A DNA stretch of 64,000 nucleotides. It comes from Brachypodium distachyon (taxonomy: Eukaryota > Streptophyta > Magnoliopsida > Poales > Poaceae). Numbering within the stretch: position 1 is the stretch's first letter; each line of letters opens with the position of its first letter. The notes beneath the pieces are model-generated. The model did no database searches. It was not told the origin of the DNA and worked only from the letters and a program-made list of their open reading frames with translations. Made by a program: the position numbers and the translations under genes. Below, in pieces: positions 22,241-33,935 of this stretch. The stretch lies in the NCBI RefSeq assembly GCF_000005505.3, contig NC_016132.3, forward strand, positions 5,518,001-5,582,000, given 5' to 3'.

Positions 22241-22723
22241 AGCGAGAGGAGAGCTCGCCGGTGACCGCCGCCGCCGCCGTCTACGTCAACGTCGTCCTTG
22301 TCTACTCCAACAGCGGAGCTAGCCGCCATGCCTCCTAAGCGGGCTGGTGACTCCCGGATCAACCCGCGTGAAGCCCCAGCGGCACACACGCGATCGCACG
22401 ACGCCCAGCCCGCGTCGCTGGCTCAGGATTTCTCCTGAGCCCTCACGAGCGCAGCAGTCGCAGCTGCCACCCCCGCCTCCTTGGCCGTCGAGGGACAATA
22501 GGCGGAGGGGGCCAGCGGCTCCCAGCGCCGGAGCCAGTCGCGTGAGCGGCCATGGTGCCGCCCGCACCGGCCAGCGAGTTCACTCGCGGGCCGAAGATGC
22601 GCAGCGGTAGCTGCGCCATGAACACACCGCGTCGTGATCGACGACGTCAGGATCGCACCCTACCCCCCCCCCCCCCCGGGTGCGCCGGGGGAAAGGGCGG
22701 AGGGCAGCCGGTCGGAGAATTGA
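22241..22723 (+). other. Truncated gypsy leader/gag start between LTRs B and C
   Basis: About 480 bp of GC-rich leader with an ATG at 22328 (MPPKRAGDSRIN) is open only briefly. A run of about 17 C near 22664-22679 marks the approach to the inverted LTR C. Confidence 0.5.
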
Positions 22724-23585
22724 TGTCGTCGCACGGGGCTCTGACACCGGGGATGCGTGGGCACCCCCTTTTCAGGTTCGGCAGTGGGCTACGGGGATCG
22801 CTTCGGCGATCACCGTCGGGGCCAATGCAAAGCCTAAGAATGCACCAAGAACGCATGCACACACTTTTTACCCACGTTCGGGCCACCTTGCGGTGTAAAA
22901 CCGTACGTCCTGCTTGTCTGAGCTTGTATTACTGTGAAACAGAGGGTTTACAAGTTCCCGGGGAAGGGTCCCCGGGTGCTCTTTTTTGGGCTAAGTGCTC
23001 CTTGCTACTTTTGGTTAAGGCTAGTGACGAACTGTGAGATGGTAGAACCCTTTGACCGTTGGCGGGGGTCCTCCTTTTATAGCCAAGGGGATACCACAGG
23101 TGCCACGGTGCATGGTTTACAAGTGGCGAGCAAGGAGCTTGGGCAGCTCCCCCTCAGTGCGCTGGCATGCATGCACGAGCGCCAACCCCGCGGCTAGGGG
23201 TCTAAGGCCTAAAAAAATAAGACTGGACAGCCACTGTTCGTCCGACTAGACGGATAACGCCCCTCCTGTCGGCTCATTAAATGCGCTGTGCGCCTCACTC
23301 CTTGCCCTAGCGAAACTGCACACTGGGCGCCTGCCGTGCGCCCACGTGGTGCTGCTGCTCTGCTCGCTTGGCCCCGCCCCCACGGCAGGAGCCTGCGCCC
23401 GGGAACTCCTCCTCCCGGCAAGTGCCTTCCTGGGAGGTGCCCAGGCGGGATTGTTCCCTGAAGCCCCGCTAGCCATTCCGGGCTGGTAGCTTGCCGGGCA
23501 GCCTGCACGTTGCCGCCCAGGGTGAGATCCTCCCAGGAACTCAGTGATACGACCCACACGTGGTGCAGCGGTGGTACCCCTCAAG
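22724..23585 (-). repeat. Gypsy LTR remnant C (minus orientation)
   Basis: It is homologous to A and B, with a minus-strand TATAAAAGGAGG box at about 23070-23081. Its 3' end is CGACGACA at 22724. No primer-binding site follows, unlike LTR B, so it is a solo or 3' LTR fragment. The upstream side is cut by the Copia gag near 23586. Confidence 0.65.
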
Positions 23586-23589
23586 TGAT

Positions 23590-25236
23590 GGGAGAGTTTG
23601 TAGCTATGGATATTCTTAAGAAGACCTCCGAGGACAACCTCATTCGAGCCAAGTTCCTCTCACAAAGCTCAAGCCTTGCATTTAAGGCCAACGTGACTCC
23701 CACCTCCACTCCATGTGAAGCACCCCAACAAGAAGAGGTTGAGATCACGGAAGAAAATCGCCACTATGAGTTTAGTGATCACATGGCTCTTGCAGCTCAA
23801 GCCTTTTGGAAGAACAAGAAGTTTGTCAAGACCAACACCTTCGACCCTAACAACTTCTACAACAACAAGGGAGCTTCAAGCTCCAAGCCCAAAGGTCAAA
23901 GATCTCGTAAATGTTATAAGTATGGTAACAATGGCCATTTCGTTGCAGAGTGTATCTATGAGAAGAGGGAGGAGAATGGTGGACGCCTTATACTTAAGGG
24001 GAAGACCAAGCCCTCCTTCCAAAAGAAGGCAACAAAGAAGAGGCAACCAAGAATGCTTCTTGTTCAAGAAGAATATACTTCAGGTGAAGAAGATGATGAT
24101 GATGAAGAGTCCACGGAGAGGGCAAACATTGCCATTGCTCCTTCACTTGCATCTCTCTTCGACTCCCCCAATGAGAACAAGAACCGCTCACCCAAGTGCC
24201 TTATGGCCAAGACCTCTTCGGTAATCCCTCCTCCACCACACATGTCATTCATAAGAGTTTATCTTTATTTGATTGTGTGGAGGAGAGTACTGTTGTGAAG
24301 CATAGCATGAATAAGTTCGAGATCTTCATGGCAAGCTTGGAAGGTGAGACCAAAAAGAGGTTTGAGAACCTCTTGGAAAAACTAGGTGAAGCTCAAGCTA
24401 TTATTGAACATGATGAGCTAATGGATGAAAGGGTAAGACTTGAGTGCGTTGCCGCTCATGAGATTGCAGAGCTTAATGAAGCTCTTGAGGAAGAACAAGC
24501 AAATAGGGAAGCAATTGAAGAGTTACTTTCTAAGGAACTTGCTAAAGTTAAAGATTCCTATGATAATGCTATTTTCCTTGCTAATGAGTACTTGGGTAAA
24601 ATATGTGAAGTTGAGAATGGTCATAGGAACCTCCTTGATGACTTTGACAAACTTGGAAAGGATCACAAGTCCTTGGCAAGTGAGTACAAGTCTCTCAAAG
24701 CGTCTTGTGATCATCTTCTATATTCTCTTGTTAAGGAATTAATTTCTAATGATAAAGATGTTTCAACTAACCCTTGTTGTAAGCATACATCTATGATTCC
24801 GAAAAATGCAAGGTTGAAGGCTCAACTTGAAAAGGGCCTAGCCACTTGCTTCCAAGGCGAGAAGAACCTTCATGATCTTTTGAATGATCATAGAAAAGCT
24901 TTTGGATTGGAGGAAATTGGGTACAACCCCAATGAGAAGAACAACAACAAGAAGAAGGCCAAGGCACCTCCCTGCACTAATGCTTATTTTGTGAAGGAAG
25001 GGGAGGCGGCCAAGGAGAAGCCAAAGAACAAGAAGGGTGGCAAGGCCACTTATGATAATAGTGCCGGGGATTTCAATCCCTCATACGTTCTTTGTCGTAC
25101 TAATGATGGGCATGTTTATGCCAAATTTGTTGGTTCTCCTTATGAATATGTTCATTGGTCTATTTGGGTTCCTAAGACCCTTTTTGCTAACGCTAAAGGA
25201 CCCATTCAAAGATGGGTACTTAAAACCAAAGCTTAA
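23590..25236 (+). pseudogene. Copia gag, N-terminally truncated and frame-broken
   Basis: The first frame (to 24298) reads a gag C-terminal half with a zinc-knuckle remnant, CYKYGNNGHFVAEC, in which the second Cys of the usual CX2CX4HX4C is Tyr. It then runs into a Lys-rich and acidic region. After a frameshift near 24200-24300 a second frame (to the TAA at 25236) reads a long coiled coil (KRFENLLEKLGEAQAIIEH and on) and a Lys/Asn-rich segment. The element codes for its particle protein only in fragments. Confidence 0.8.
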
Positions 25237-25249
25237 ACTTGTAGGAGGT

Positions 25250-28200
25250 TGCTTCCGATGGATCTTCATGAATAGTGGATAGTGGATGCACTAATCATAT
25301 GACCGGGAGCAAAAAATTCCTTGTGGATGCCAAAATGAGTACATCGAGAACCAAGCAAGTTATATTTGGAGATTCTTCACAATTAACGGTATTGGACTAG
25401 GCAAGGTTGTCATCTCTCCAGATACATCCATTGAGAATGTCATGCTTGTTGAGTTCCTTTCATACAATTTACTTTCAGCACTTCAACTTGCACATATGGG
25501 CTTTTATTCCTTCTTTGGCACAACTAGTATGACCCTTTTGTGGAACAAGACTCTTAAAATAGCCTTTGTTGGATATGTGGAAAATGGTCTCTATGTGATA
25601 GATTTCGGTAAGAAACCCACTAGAGAAGAAACTTGTCTAATGGCTAAAGTTGATGTGGGTTGGTTATGGCATCGCCGTCTAGCCCATGTCAATATGAGAT
25701 CTTTGCAAAGCCTCCTCAAAGGTGAGCATGTGTTAGGACTAACCAATGTTTCATTTAATAAAGACCGTGTGTGTAGTGCTTGTATTGAAGGGAAGTTACA
25801 TGAGAAGGCACATCACCACAAGACAATTATTACATCAACGAGGCCCTTGGAGCTCCTTCATATGGATCTCTTTTGTCCTCCTACATATGATAGTCTTGGT
25901 GGTAAGAAATTTTGTTTGGTTATTTTGATGACTATTCTAGATACACTTGGGTATATTTCTTCAAGCACAAGAGTGAGACCCAACAAACCATCATCGACTT
26001 TTCCAATGAAGCTCAACGCCAATACAATGCAAAGATTATGGCTATTAGGAGTGACAATGGCTCCGAGTTCAAGAATTATACCTTGATTGAGTTTTTGAGT
26101 AATGAAGGTATCAAAAGACAATATTCCGCTGCGTATACCCCTCAAGAAAATGGTGTAGCGGAGAGGAATAATAGAACTCTCATGGATGTGGCAAGGACAA
26201 TGTTGGCGGAGTTCAAGTCTCCATACAACTTTTGGGCCGAAACAATCAACACCGCATGCCATGCTACTAATCGTCTCTATCTCCGCAAGATATTGAACAA
26301 GACACCTTATGAAATTCTCACGGGACGCAAACCCAACCTCAAGTACTTTCGGATATTCGGTTGTAAGTGTTTCGTGCTTAAGAAAGGTTTTCGTTTATCT
26401 AAATTTGAGCCTAGAACTTATGAGGGCATATTTGCTGACTATGCATCAAACTCCCACACTTATAGAGTCTACAACAAATCCACCGGATGTGTTGAAGAAT
26501 CTTGTAATGTGGAGTTTGATGAGAATAATGGCTCTCATGTGAGGCAAGTTGATGTTGTTGATGTAGATGATGAAATTCCTCCCCAAACCATACGAAGAAT
26601 GGGCATAGGTCAAATTATGCCCGTTGAGGATCCCCGTATGGAAGAAGGAGAAGGACAATCCTCTACTCAAGTGGAGCCCTCATCTCCACAAGATCCACAT
26701 GCTATCCAAGAACAAGAACAAGTCCCTCATGTTGATGAACAAGTTGATCGAGGACAAGATCAACCTAATGTTGATGTTGGTGATTCTTCACCAAATGATG
26801 TTCAAGATCGAGATCTTCAAGATGTTCAAGCTTCCATTGAGCCTCAAGATCAATCTCAAGAAGCTATAAAACGTCGGGCCATGAAGATTGCCTCACGACT
26901 TCAACGTCAAAAACATACCTTGAACAATGTCCTATAAAATGTGAGAAAAGGGCTAACTACTCGTGGACAATTAGCTAACTTTTGTGAACATCATGTTTTT
27001 GTCTCTTGTGTTGAACCCCAAAAGGTACATGTAGCACTCGAGGATCCGGATTGGCTAAATACCACCATGCATGAAGAGTTGAATAACTTCGAGCGCAATA
27101 GAATTTGGTCATTGGTGGAGAGACCAAAAGATTGCAAGAATGTCATTGGCACTAAATGGATATTCAAGAACAAGCAAGATGCACTTGGACAAGTGACAAG
27201 GAACAAGGCAAAATTGGTGGCTCAAGATTTCTTCCAAGTCGAGGGTATTGACTACGGTGAAACTTTCGCTCCCGTTGCACGCCTTGAATCTATTCGTATC
27301 TTACTTGCATATGCATCGCATCATAACATTACTTTGCAACAAATGGATGTGAAAAGTGCATTTCTAAATGGTCCACTAAATGAGTTGGTATATATCAAAC
27401 AACCACCGGGGTTTGAGGACCCTCAATTTCCTAACCACGTGTACAAACTTGATAAAGCCCTTTATGGACTCAAACAAGCACTTCGAGCTTGGTATGAGCA
27501 CCTAAAGGAGCTACTAGTGGATCGTGGTTTTGAAATTGGGATTATTGACCCCACTCTTTTTACTAAGATGGTTGGTGGTGATTTGTTTATATGCCAACTA
27601 TATGTTGATGACATCATATTTGGTTCTACTAATGGTGTGTTCAATGATCAATTTGCTAAGCTAATGACCGAAAAGTTTGAGATGTCTATGATAGGTAAAT
27701 TGGAGTTCTTCCTTGGATTTGAAATCAAGCAATTGCGAGGAGGAATCTTTATTAATCAAGCCAAATACACCCAAGACATGCTAAAGAGATTCAAGATGCT
27801 TGATGCCAAGAGTGCCAAGATCCCAATGCCTACATCAAGCTCTCTTGATCTAGATCCCAATGGTAAATATGTGGATCAAAAGGTATATCGTTCTATGATT
27901 GGTTCCTTGCTTTACCTTTGTGCATCTAGACCGGATATTATGTTAAGTGTGGGTATTTGTGCAAGATATCAATCCGCACCAAAAGAAAGCCACTTAGTGG
28001 CGGTCAAAAGAATCTTTAGATATTTGGTACATACCCCAAACTTTGGCTTATGGTATCCTAAAGGATCAAGTTTCAAGCTCATGGGATATTCGGATTCGGA
28101 TTGGGCGGGACACAAAGTGGATAGGAAGTCAACTTCCGGGACATGCCAATTTCTTGGTAGGTCCTTGGTGAGTTGGTCTTCTAAGAAGCAAAATTGTGTG

Positions 28201-28554
28201 TCTCTCTCCACGACGGAAGCCGGGTATATTGCCGCCGCAAGTTGTTGTGCTCAATTATTATGGATGAGGCAAACATTGTTGGACTATGGAATCACTTGTG
28301 AAAGTGTGCCTCTTTTATGTGACAACGAGAGTGCAATTAAGATAGCCCACAACCCCGTGCAACATAGCAAGACGAAGCATATTGAGATTCGTCATCATTT
28401 CATTCGAGAGCACGTGGCCCGTGGTGATAATGAACTCTCTTATGTTGCCATCGGTATGCAACTAGCGGATATTTTCACGAAGCTACTTGATGAACCAAGA
28501 TTTCGGGAGTTAAGGCATGAGCTAAATATTCTAGATTCTAGTGTTGTGGTTTGA
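25250..28554 (+). pseudogene. Copia pol: protease, integrase, reverse transcriptase, RNase H (decayed)
   Basis: Domains in order: protease remnant DSGCTNHMTGS at about 25277-25310, disrupted just upstream by a duplicated ATAGTGG; GAG-pre-integrase LWHRRLAHVN...CSACIEGK at about 25660-25800; and integrase from 25912, with DDYSRYTW, RSDNGSEFKN and QENGVAERNNR. A one-base frame change sits near 25918. After an acidic linker an in-frame TAA (26935-26937) precedes a 537-codon open frame. That frame holds RT (GTKWIFKNK, QMDVKSAFLNG, and YVDD at 27601-27612) and RNase H (DSDWAGHKVDRKSTSG, LCDNESAIKIAHNP). The RT/RNase H part is intact; the whole polyprotein is not. Confidence 0.9.
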
Positions 28555-29299
28555 TAAACTTGCACCCGTACCCACGGTTAACATTTGTCTAGTTTGGATG
28601 TGCGCATGGATGTTGGGGGAGCATTGCTCAATTCATGGGCAAATGCTACTCTTACTATGCTAACATTAATTTCATACATTGAGCTTCAATGTGAGTTTTG
28701 AGTCTTGAGCCCACGAATCTATATTCGCGGTGTCAAGCTCATACAGACTCAAATATGGTGGTCTAGGCCACCGCCCTCACTTTTGTGAGGTTGGTTTGTC
28801 TTTTAATTCCTTGCAAATCTTTTTAGCCGATATATGACACTATATGTCTTATCTATGGAAATGCACTCATAATTGGTATTTTGAATTTGCGTCGTGCAAT
28901 TTGAGTGTATAATGCCATAATATAGTCCCAACTTTGTGTGTTCCATACCAGGCCTATCTATCTAGAAACAATTCTATTCTAATTGCTCAAAAATTCCTAT
29001 CCTTTGTTTCCTTGGTCTAGTTCTGGGCTCGGTGGAAGTTCCGGTCCAGACCGAAAGTTCCACCCCACCGTGGAACTGTCTTTTTCTGGGATCGGCGGAA
29101 GTTCCGCCCACTGGTCTGCCCGTTTTTTTTGGGGGGCGAACGGGTGAGGAGTTATTTCCTCACCCCGCCTGACCCCTTCCTCTCTTCTTTCCCACGAAGC
29201 CAAGTCTGCGCCTCCAAGCTCCGGTTGGATTCCGACCGGAATATCCGGTCTCCCTGCTCCTGATCTCCCGCGTGCCCTCGTTCTCTTCGATCTCCACCG

Positions 29300-31081
29300 A
29301 TGGGAAGAACAAGTAATGCCTCTTTTCCTCTTTTCTAGGGTTTGTTTGAATCCGATGAAATTAGAGGCAATTAGGTTGAAATTTGTGGTGGAATTCGTTG
29401 TCTAGGTAGCATGTGTTGAATAGGTTGTATGGACCTCAAATAGTATTGGCTAATTGCTTCGGATTCGGAAGCTAGGGTTCATCCCGTTCTCGGGTGACCC
29501 GGAACTTCCGGCCCTGGCCGGAACTTCCGGGTCTCAACCGGAACTTCCGTTTCCTGTAGCAATTTTTCAATACTGTTTTAGCTCCATGTGATTGATTCTC
29601 ATACTCTACTTGTCTAGAGCACTTAACCTTTGTCCCCCGTACCTTTTTCTTTCACAGAAGGCTCTGGTTCTCAGGACAAAGGCGAGGGCAAGGCCGTGGA
29701 GCAAGTATCGCCCACTCACCTTCCGGGGAAGCGGCGGTCAGAAATCATCCGCTCTGAGCTTGAAGGTCCAACGAACAAAGGTGGAGGGAAGTCTAACAAA
29801 TCCTCAGGGAAGAAGCGACCTTTTCCTATCAAGCATTATCCTGAGAAGGTTTTTGAAGAAGAGAGGTTCAAGAATCCCTTTCTGAATTCTCCAGAGCAGA
29901 ACCTCAAGGGTGGTAATCGTGATTTCCATACCAACTTTCAGATCCGCATCTTTGAGGAGATTTATGACTGTTTAGCTACCAAGGTTGTTCCTCAATGCCA
30001 TATCAATGTTGGAGATATGAAGAAGAAGCTAGATTACTTTGGTGATGCTCTCTCCATTTGCCGCAAGTTCAAGCTTTTGCCTATCATGCAGTTGGATCAA
30101 CCCTATGATGAGTATCTTGTGGGTCAATTCTTCACCACAGTGCACTTGGAAGAAACAGATGAAGAAAGGAAGGCTACATGGATGTCAGGCACTCACTTGT
30201 GCGAGGCTACTTGGGCAGAGTTTGCTACCTTGCTTGGTTATCCTGGTGCTGGACTTGTCACTCCCTCGGGCTTTCGAGTTCACCATCAGCTTGCTAAGGA
30301 CAAGGTTGTGCTTGCACCACTTTACATGCCAGGGAGGGTTAAGCCAGGTCAGACAAAGTATTTGCAGCCTGTCTATGATATCATGTAGCGTATTTACCGA
30401 GAGACCATAGCGTGCAAGACCGGAAACACCGATGAGATGCATGGCTATTTGGTCAATCTTATGCTTGAGACACATCTGAGGAAGGATGGTGATACTCCAT
30501 TCGATGTGATGGATTTTCTGTGGCATGAGCTTTACTATGCCATTATTGCTAGGAGGGTGCCCCCATTTGCTCCCTTTGTGATGAAGCTCATACTTGCTAA
30601 GGCACCTCACCTGACAGATTTGAATTTGAAGCCACACCCTATGAAGACTCTCAAGAAGAAAAGGCACCAACGCCCACCTCCGACCAATCGTCAAGCACTT
30701 GAGGAGAGCGATGATGAGGAGGAAGAAGATCATATGGATTTTGATTATGCCCCCGCCTCTAGTTCTTCTCGTGCTCCCCTTAAGGAAGGTGGTTGGAAAA
30801 GCATGCTCAGGAAGCTCTTTTGCATGCAACAATCAAATGAGAGGAAGATTTATCGAGTTCACAAGGATAATCAGAGGATCCTCAAGCGCCAAACTGCCAT
30901 CATGGATGCTCTGAATTTGCCCAGTTCTCCAGTGTCAGATATTGTGTCTTTTGATGCCTTCAAGAGTACACATGGTGATTGGAACCGTGATGATGGTCAC
31001 CTCCCCTCTTCGGTTCAATGGGAGGTTGAGGACGAAGAATATGATGAAGGAGGAGAAGATGAAGAAGAAGACACGGAGTGA
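29300..31081 (+). pseudogene. Sirevirus env-like (third) gene, split, one in-frame TAG
   Basis: The ATG at 29300 opens a 13-nt exon with donor GTAATG at 29313. The acceptor TTCTTTCACAG ends at 29657 and the frame closes exactly into the long ORF that follows, to TGA at 31079-31081 (479 codons). The only lesion seen is a TAG at 30386-30388. The product has a basic N-terminus, a globular middle containing the 'putative plant transposon protein' type pattern (WAEFATLLGYPG), and a highly acidic C-terminus. Such ORFs occur between pol and the 3' LTR of Sireviruses. They are called env-like by position; I see no clear signal peptide, and a membrane role is unproven. Confidence 0.72.
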
Positions 31082-31757
31082 TTTGTTTGCTCTCCTTTGG
31101 GACGATTCTTCCCTTTTTGGTGTCTTGATGCCAAAGGGGGAGAGTAGTGTGTTAGTCGTCGGGATTTGCATGGGTTTTATGCTTTATCGAACTATTTTTA
31201 TTCATGTTTGTGAGTTTGTAAGACTTTATGTGTCTGGACTACCCGTCGTGGTATTCTTGTGAGACATGTGAACCTTTCGTATGCATGGTGGCTATTGCTT
31301 ATATCATGTCTTACTTATCTTGTGTGGAGATGTTGTTTAGTTGTGCCCTTAGAAAGTTGCTCCTTCACAAGATCTCTTTGCAAAGGTATGATTTCATTTT
31401 ATTGGACTTATCTAATTCATGATGCTTCTTGGAAGCTTTGTGCGATATATTGTTGGATAAGTCCTTGTAGGGGTCACTCAATCTTGTTATACCTAGGAGA
31501 GGTATGCTCTATATCCTTCTATGAATGATTCCTACATATCTTTGTGAAACCGTTATTGAAACATCTGTATTCCTTTGCAATTGAGTTATTGGTTCATAAA
31601 ATCTAGGGGGGGTGTTGATCCTAGGGTATGTGCACGTTGCATTTCAAGCAAATCTAATTGGTGCATACACCTAGGGGGAGTCCGTCTATATTTTATCTCC
31701 TTTGCATCTAGTTTAATTGTTTATCTTTATGCAAATCTTTGTGTTGTCATCATTCAC

Positions 31758-31772
31758 CAAAAAGGGGGAGAT
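31758..31772 (+). other. Polypurine tract of the Copia element
   Basis: AAAAAGGGGGAGATT directly precedes the LTR start TGAAAGG. Further G-rich tracts (CTAGGGGGGG-like, at about 31600-31680) upstream resemble the repeated tracts of Sireviruses. Confidence 0.8.
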
Positions 31773-33030
31773 TGAAAGGACATTTCTCTCCTAAGTGGTT
31801 TTGGTGGTGATGACAACATGTTGTGTATCTAATCGTGTGTCAAGTATTTCAGATTTCATAAAGAAATTGGCACAAGATGTTATTATGGACCCTCAAGATG
31901 ATCTGAAGCGTAGCGGTGTTAGCGGCTTTTTTGGTTTGGTTTGAGTCGTAGGACATCCGTACTATTAAGAGGGAATCCACAAGGGAAGGTAATGGGTGAA
32001 TCAATTTCACGTACACAACTACACAATTTGCACCCACTAAAAAGCCTACCCCAAAAAGTGAGAGAGAAGAACTAAATTTCAGCAAAGTTGCGTTCTGCCT
32101 GCAGTTCAGGTGGCGGAAGTTCCGGCCGGAACTTCCGCCCCAACCTCCGGTCGCTCTCTGTTAGGATCGGCAGAATATGCGGAACTTCCGGTAATATGCG
32201 GAACTTCCGTCTGACCGGAAGTTCCGGCCTGTCTCTGCGCAGTGCATAACGGCTCAATTTTTGGGACCCCATATTTATACCCCTTCATCCCCAACGAGCT
32301 GGCTGACCGTTTACACAGCCAAGAACAGCCTCTCTCACCCCAAGAACATAAAAGGCTCAAATCTCCAAGATCTCCCTCCCTAGCCACTCCCAACTCTTGA
32401 TTCTTTGAGGATTGGAGGAGAAGTTCTTGCTCTAGGGTTTCACCAAGTCAAAAGGTTGATTCCCCTTGTTTTCTTTGTGGATTTCGTTTCTCTTGGGTTG
32501 TTGGGAACCCTAGACGGAAGCGGTCACCTCAAGCTCTCCCTTGGTGTGTGAGGAGCTTGAGGCTTGGATTGGGAGCCTCCTATTGAATTGTGGAGTTTGC
32601 CCCGGTCAAGTTTGTAAAGGTTCGGCGTTCGCCCTCAAGGAAGCCATTAGTGGAACTCACCTCACCTTTGTGGTGTTGTGAGAGCTCATCCCACCTGTGT
32701 GGTGTGGTGAGTTGGAGAATAGAGTGAGCCTTCGTGGCGTCTCTACCTTTGTGGTAGAGCACTCCTCCAAACGGAGACGTACACCGATCCCAATAGGTGG
32801 AACTCCGGTGAAATCTCCGTCTCCACGTGTGGTATCAGTTCCCCTTTACATTCTTGTTATATGTATTGTTGCTTCGGCTATTGCATTTCATTCTAGGGTT
32901 GCATTCACTTTAGAGAATTTAGATAACCCTAGGATTAAGTGTTTGTATCATTCAAGAATTGAAAAAGAAAAGCTAAAATTTGTTAGTCTCCTATTCACCC
33001 CCCTCTCTAGTTGACCATACCGATCTTTCA
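31773..33030 (+). repeat. 3' LTR of the Sirevirus-like Copia element
   Basis: It starts TGAAAGGACATTTC and ends CCGATCTTTCA, with inverted TGAAAG/CTTTCA ends; 1258 bp. The end block CTATTCACCCCCCTCTCTAG is typical of grass Copia LTRs. It contains an array of CGGAA(C/G)TTCCG at 32113-32231. No 5' partner LTR is present, and the downstream bases (ATAGG) have no matching duplication upstream. Confidence 0.85.
32113..32231. promoter_or_regulatory. Odd-palindrome array in the Copia LTR
   Basis: Five copies of CGGAA(C/G)TTCCG lie within 120 bp in both orientations, next to the first TATATTTA-like candidate TATTTATACC near 32271. Palindromic arrays in LTR regulatory regions are known from maize Sireviruses. 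The binding factor is unknown. Confidence 0.6.
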
Positions 33031-33530
33031 ATAGGGTTACGCGACTTTGACATTTAAACTACAAGTGTCATCGGCTCGATGGCCGGGACATAGCAAAGGG
33101 GGAAGGCGAGATAGAGGGAGATGCTCACCAAGCTACACCGTAGACTAAGTAGTCGAGGTCGAGGTCGAGGTCACCTACACGAGCATGAACATTTTATAAG
33201 CATACAAGCATACATGCATGCACATATGCAAAGAAGTATACATTTTATAAGCATAGATGCATGAGCATGAACATTTTACAAACCCTAAACCCTAAACCCT
33301 AACCCAACCCTTAAATCCTAACCCTAAATCCTAAACCCTAAGTAACAGTTATACAAACTTAATTATACAAGCTAGCATATAAATTGAGCATATAATTGTA
33401 TATTTCATAATTGTACATATAACTGTACATATAATTAAGCATATAATTGTAATACTATAATTAAGCTATAATTAAGCATACAAACTATAAGCTAGTTATG
33501 CATATAATTGTACATTTCAGATGCAAAAAA
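33031..33530. other. CACTA flank: telomere-like repeat and AT-rich repeats
   Basis: GAGGTC triplets (33158-33175), duplicated GAGCATGAACATTTTA (about 33181 and 33260), and three perfect plus several imperfect AAACCCT units (33280-33342) lie here. About 150 bp built from CATATAATTGTACAT-like units follow. No gene was seen. Confidence 0.55.
33280..33342. repeat. Interstitial telomere-like (AAACCCT)n
   Basis: Three perfect AAACCCT units are followed by degenerate CCTAACCC/AAATCCT variants over 63 bp. It is far too short for a telomere and is an interstitial tract inside transposon DNA. Confidence 0.8.
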
Positions 33531-33540
33531 AAAACTCACC

Positions 33541-33840
33541 CGAGGGGGCCGGCCGGAAGGTGGCCGGAGGGGGCGGAGAGGGGAGGCAGGCCGGAGGGGA
33601 GGAGGGGCCGGCGCGCCGGCGGGGGAGGAAGGAGGGAGGGGGGCGGCGGTGGGGTAGGAAGGAGGGAGGCGGGAGGGCCGGAGGGGAGGCGGGGGAGGGG
33701 GGCCGGCGGGGAGAGGTAGGGGGCAGCCGGATCTGGGCGGATCCGGCCGGGGGCCAAGGGGCGGGGCTGGGGGCGGCGGCGGCGGTCGGGCGCGGGCGCG
33801 AGGAGAGGAACGCGAGAGAGAGAAAGAAGGGGGGCCGGGG
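33541..33840 (+). repeat. G-rich, T-poor block with dense G runs
   Basis: About 300 bp consist of GGAGGGG, GGCCGG and GGCGG motifs with almost no T. Many G3-G6 runs are close enough for G-quadruplex formation on the plus strand. The minus-strand Pro-rich frame (33492-33944) is a by-product of this composition. Confidence 0.7.
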
Positions 33841-33857
33841 GGTTCTTTTTTAGGCAC

Positions 33858-33935
33858 CTTTTGCCGGCGGCACGACAAAAAGCCGCCAGAAAAGAAACCT
33901 TTGCCGGCGGCCCCACAAAAAGCCGCCGGCAAAGA
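33858..33935. repeat. Right-side CACTA subterminal repeats
   Basis: Two units of the form TTTTGCCGGCGGC-ACAAAAAGCCGCC(G/A)G-AAAG match the left array at 10575-11110. The expected terminal CTAGTG does not follow. Confidence 0.75.

Larger units (their letters stand above)
23586..31772 (+). mobile_element. Internal region of a 5'-truncated Sirevirus-type Copia retrotransposon
   Basis: The order is gag (partial), protease, integrase, RT, RNase H, env-like gene, polypurine tract, LTR. This is the layout of Ty1-Copia Sireviruses. The 5' LTR, primer-binding site and N-terminal gag are missing; Copia sequence starts directly at the edge of gypsy LTR C. Confidence 0.88.

Noticed and set aside
29094..32231. 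CGGAACTTCCG motifs considered as heat-shock elements
   Set aside because: Heat-shock elements need GAA and TTC separated by two bases and repeated in 5-bp phase; here the spacer is one base and the copies are irregularly spaced.
33280..33342. Telomere or subtelomere
   Set aside because: Only three perfect AAACCCT units, inside transposon DNA with genes on both sides.
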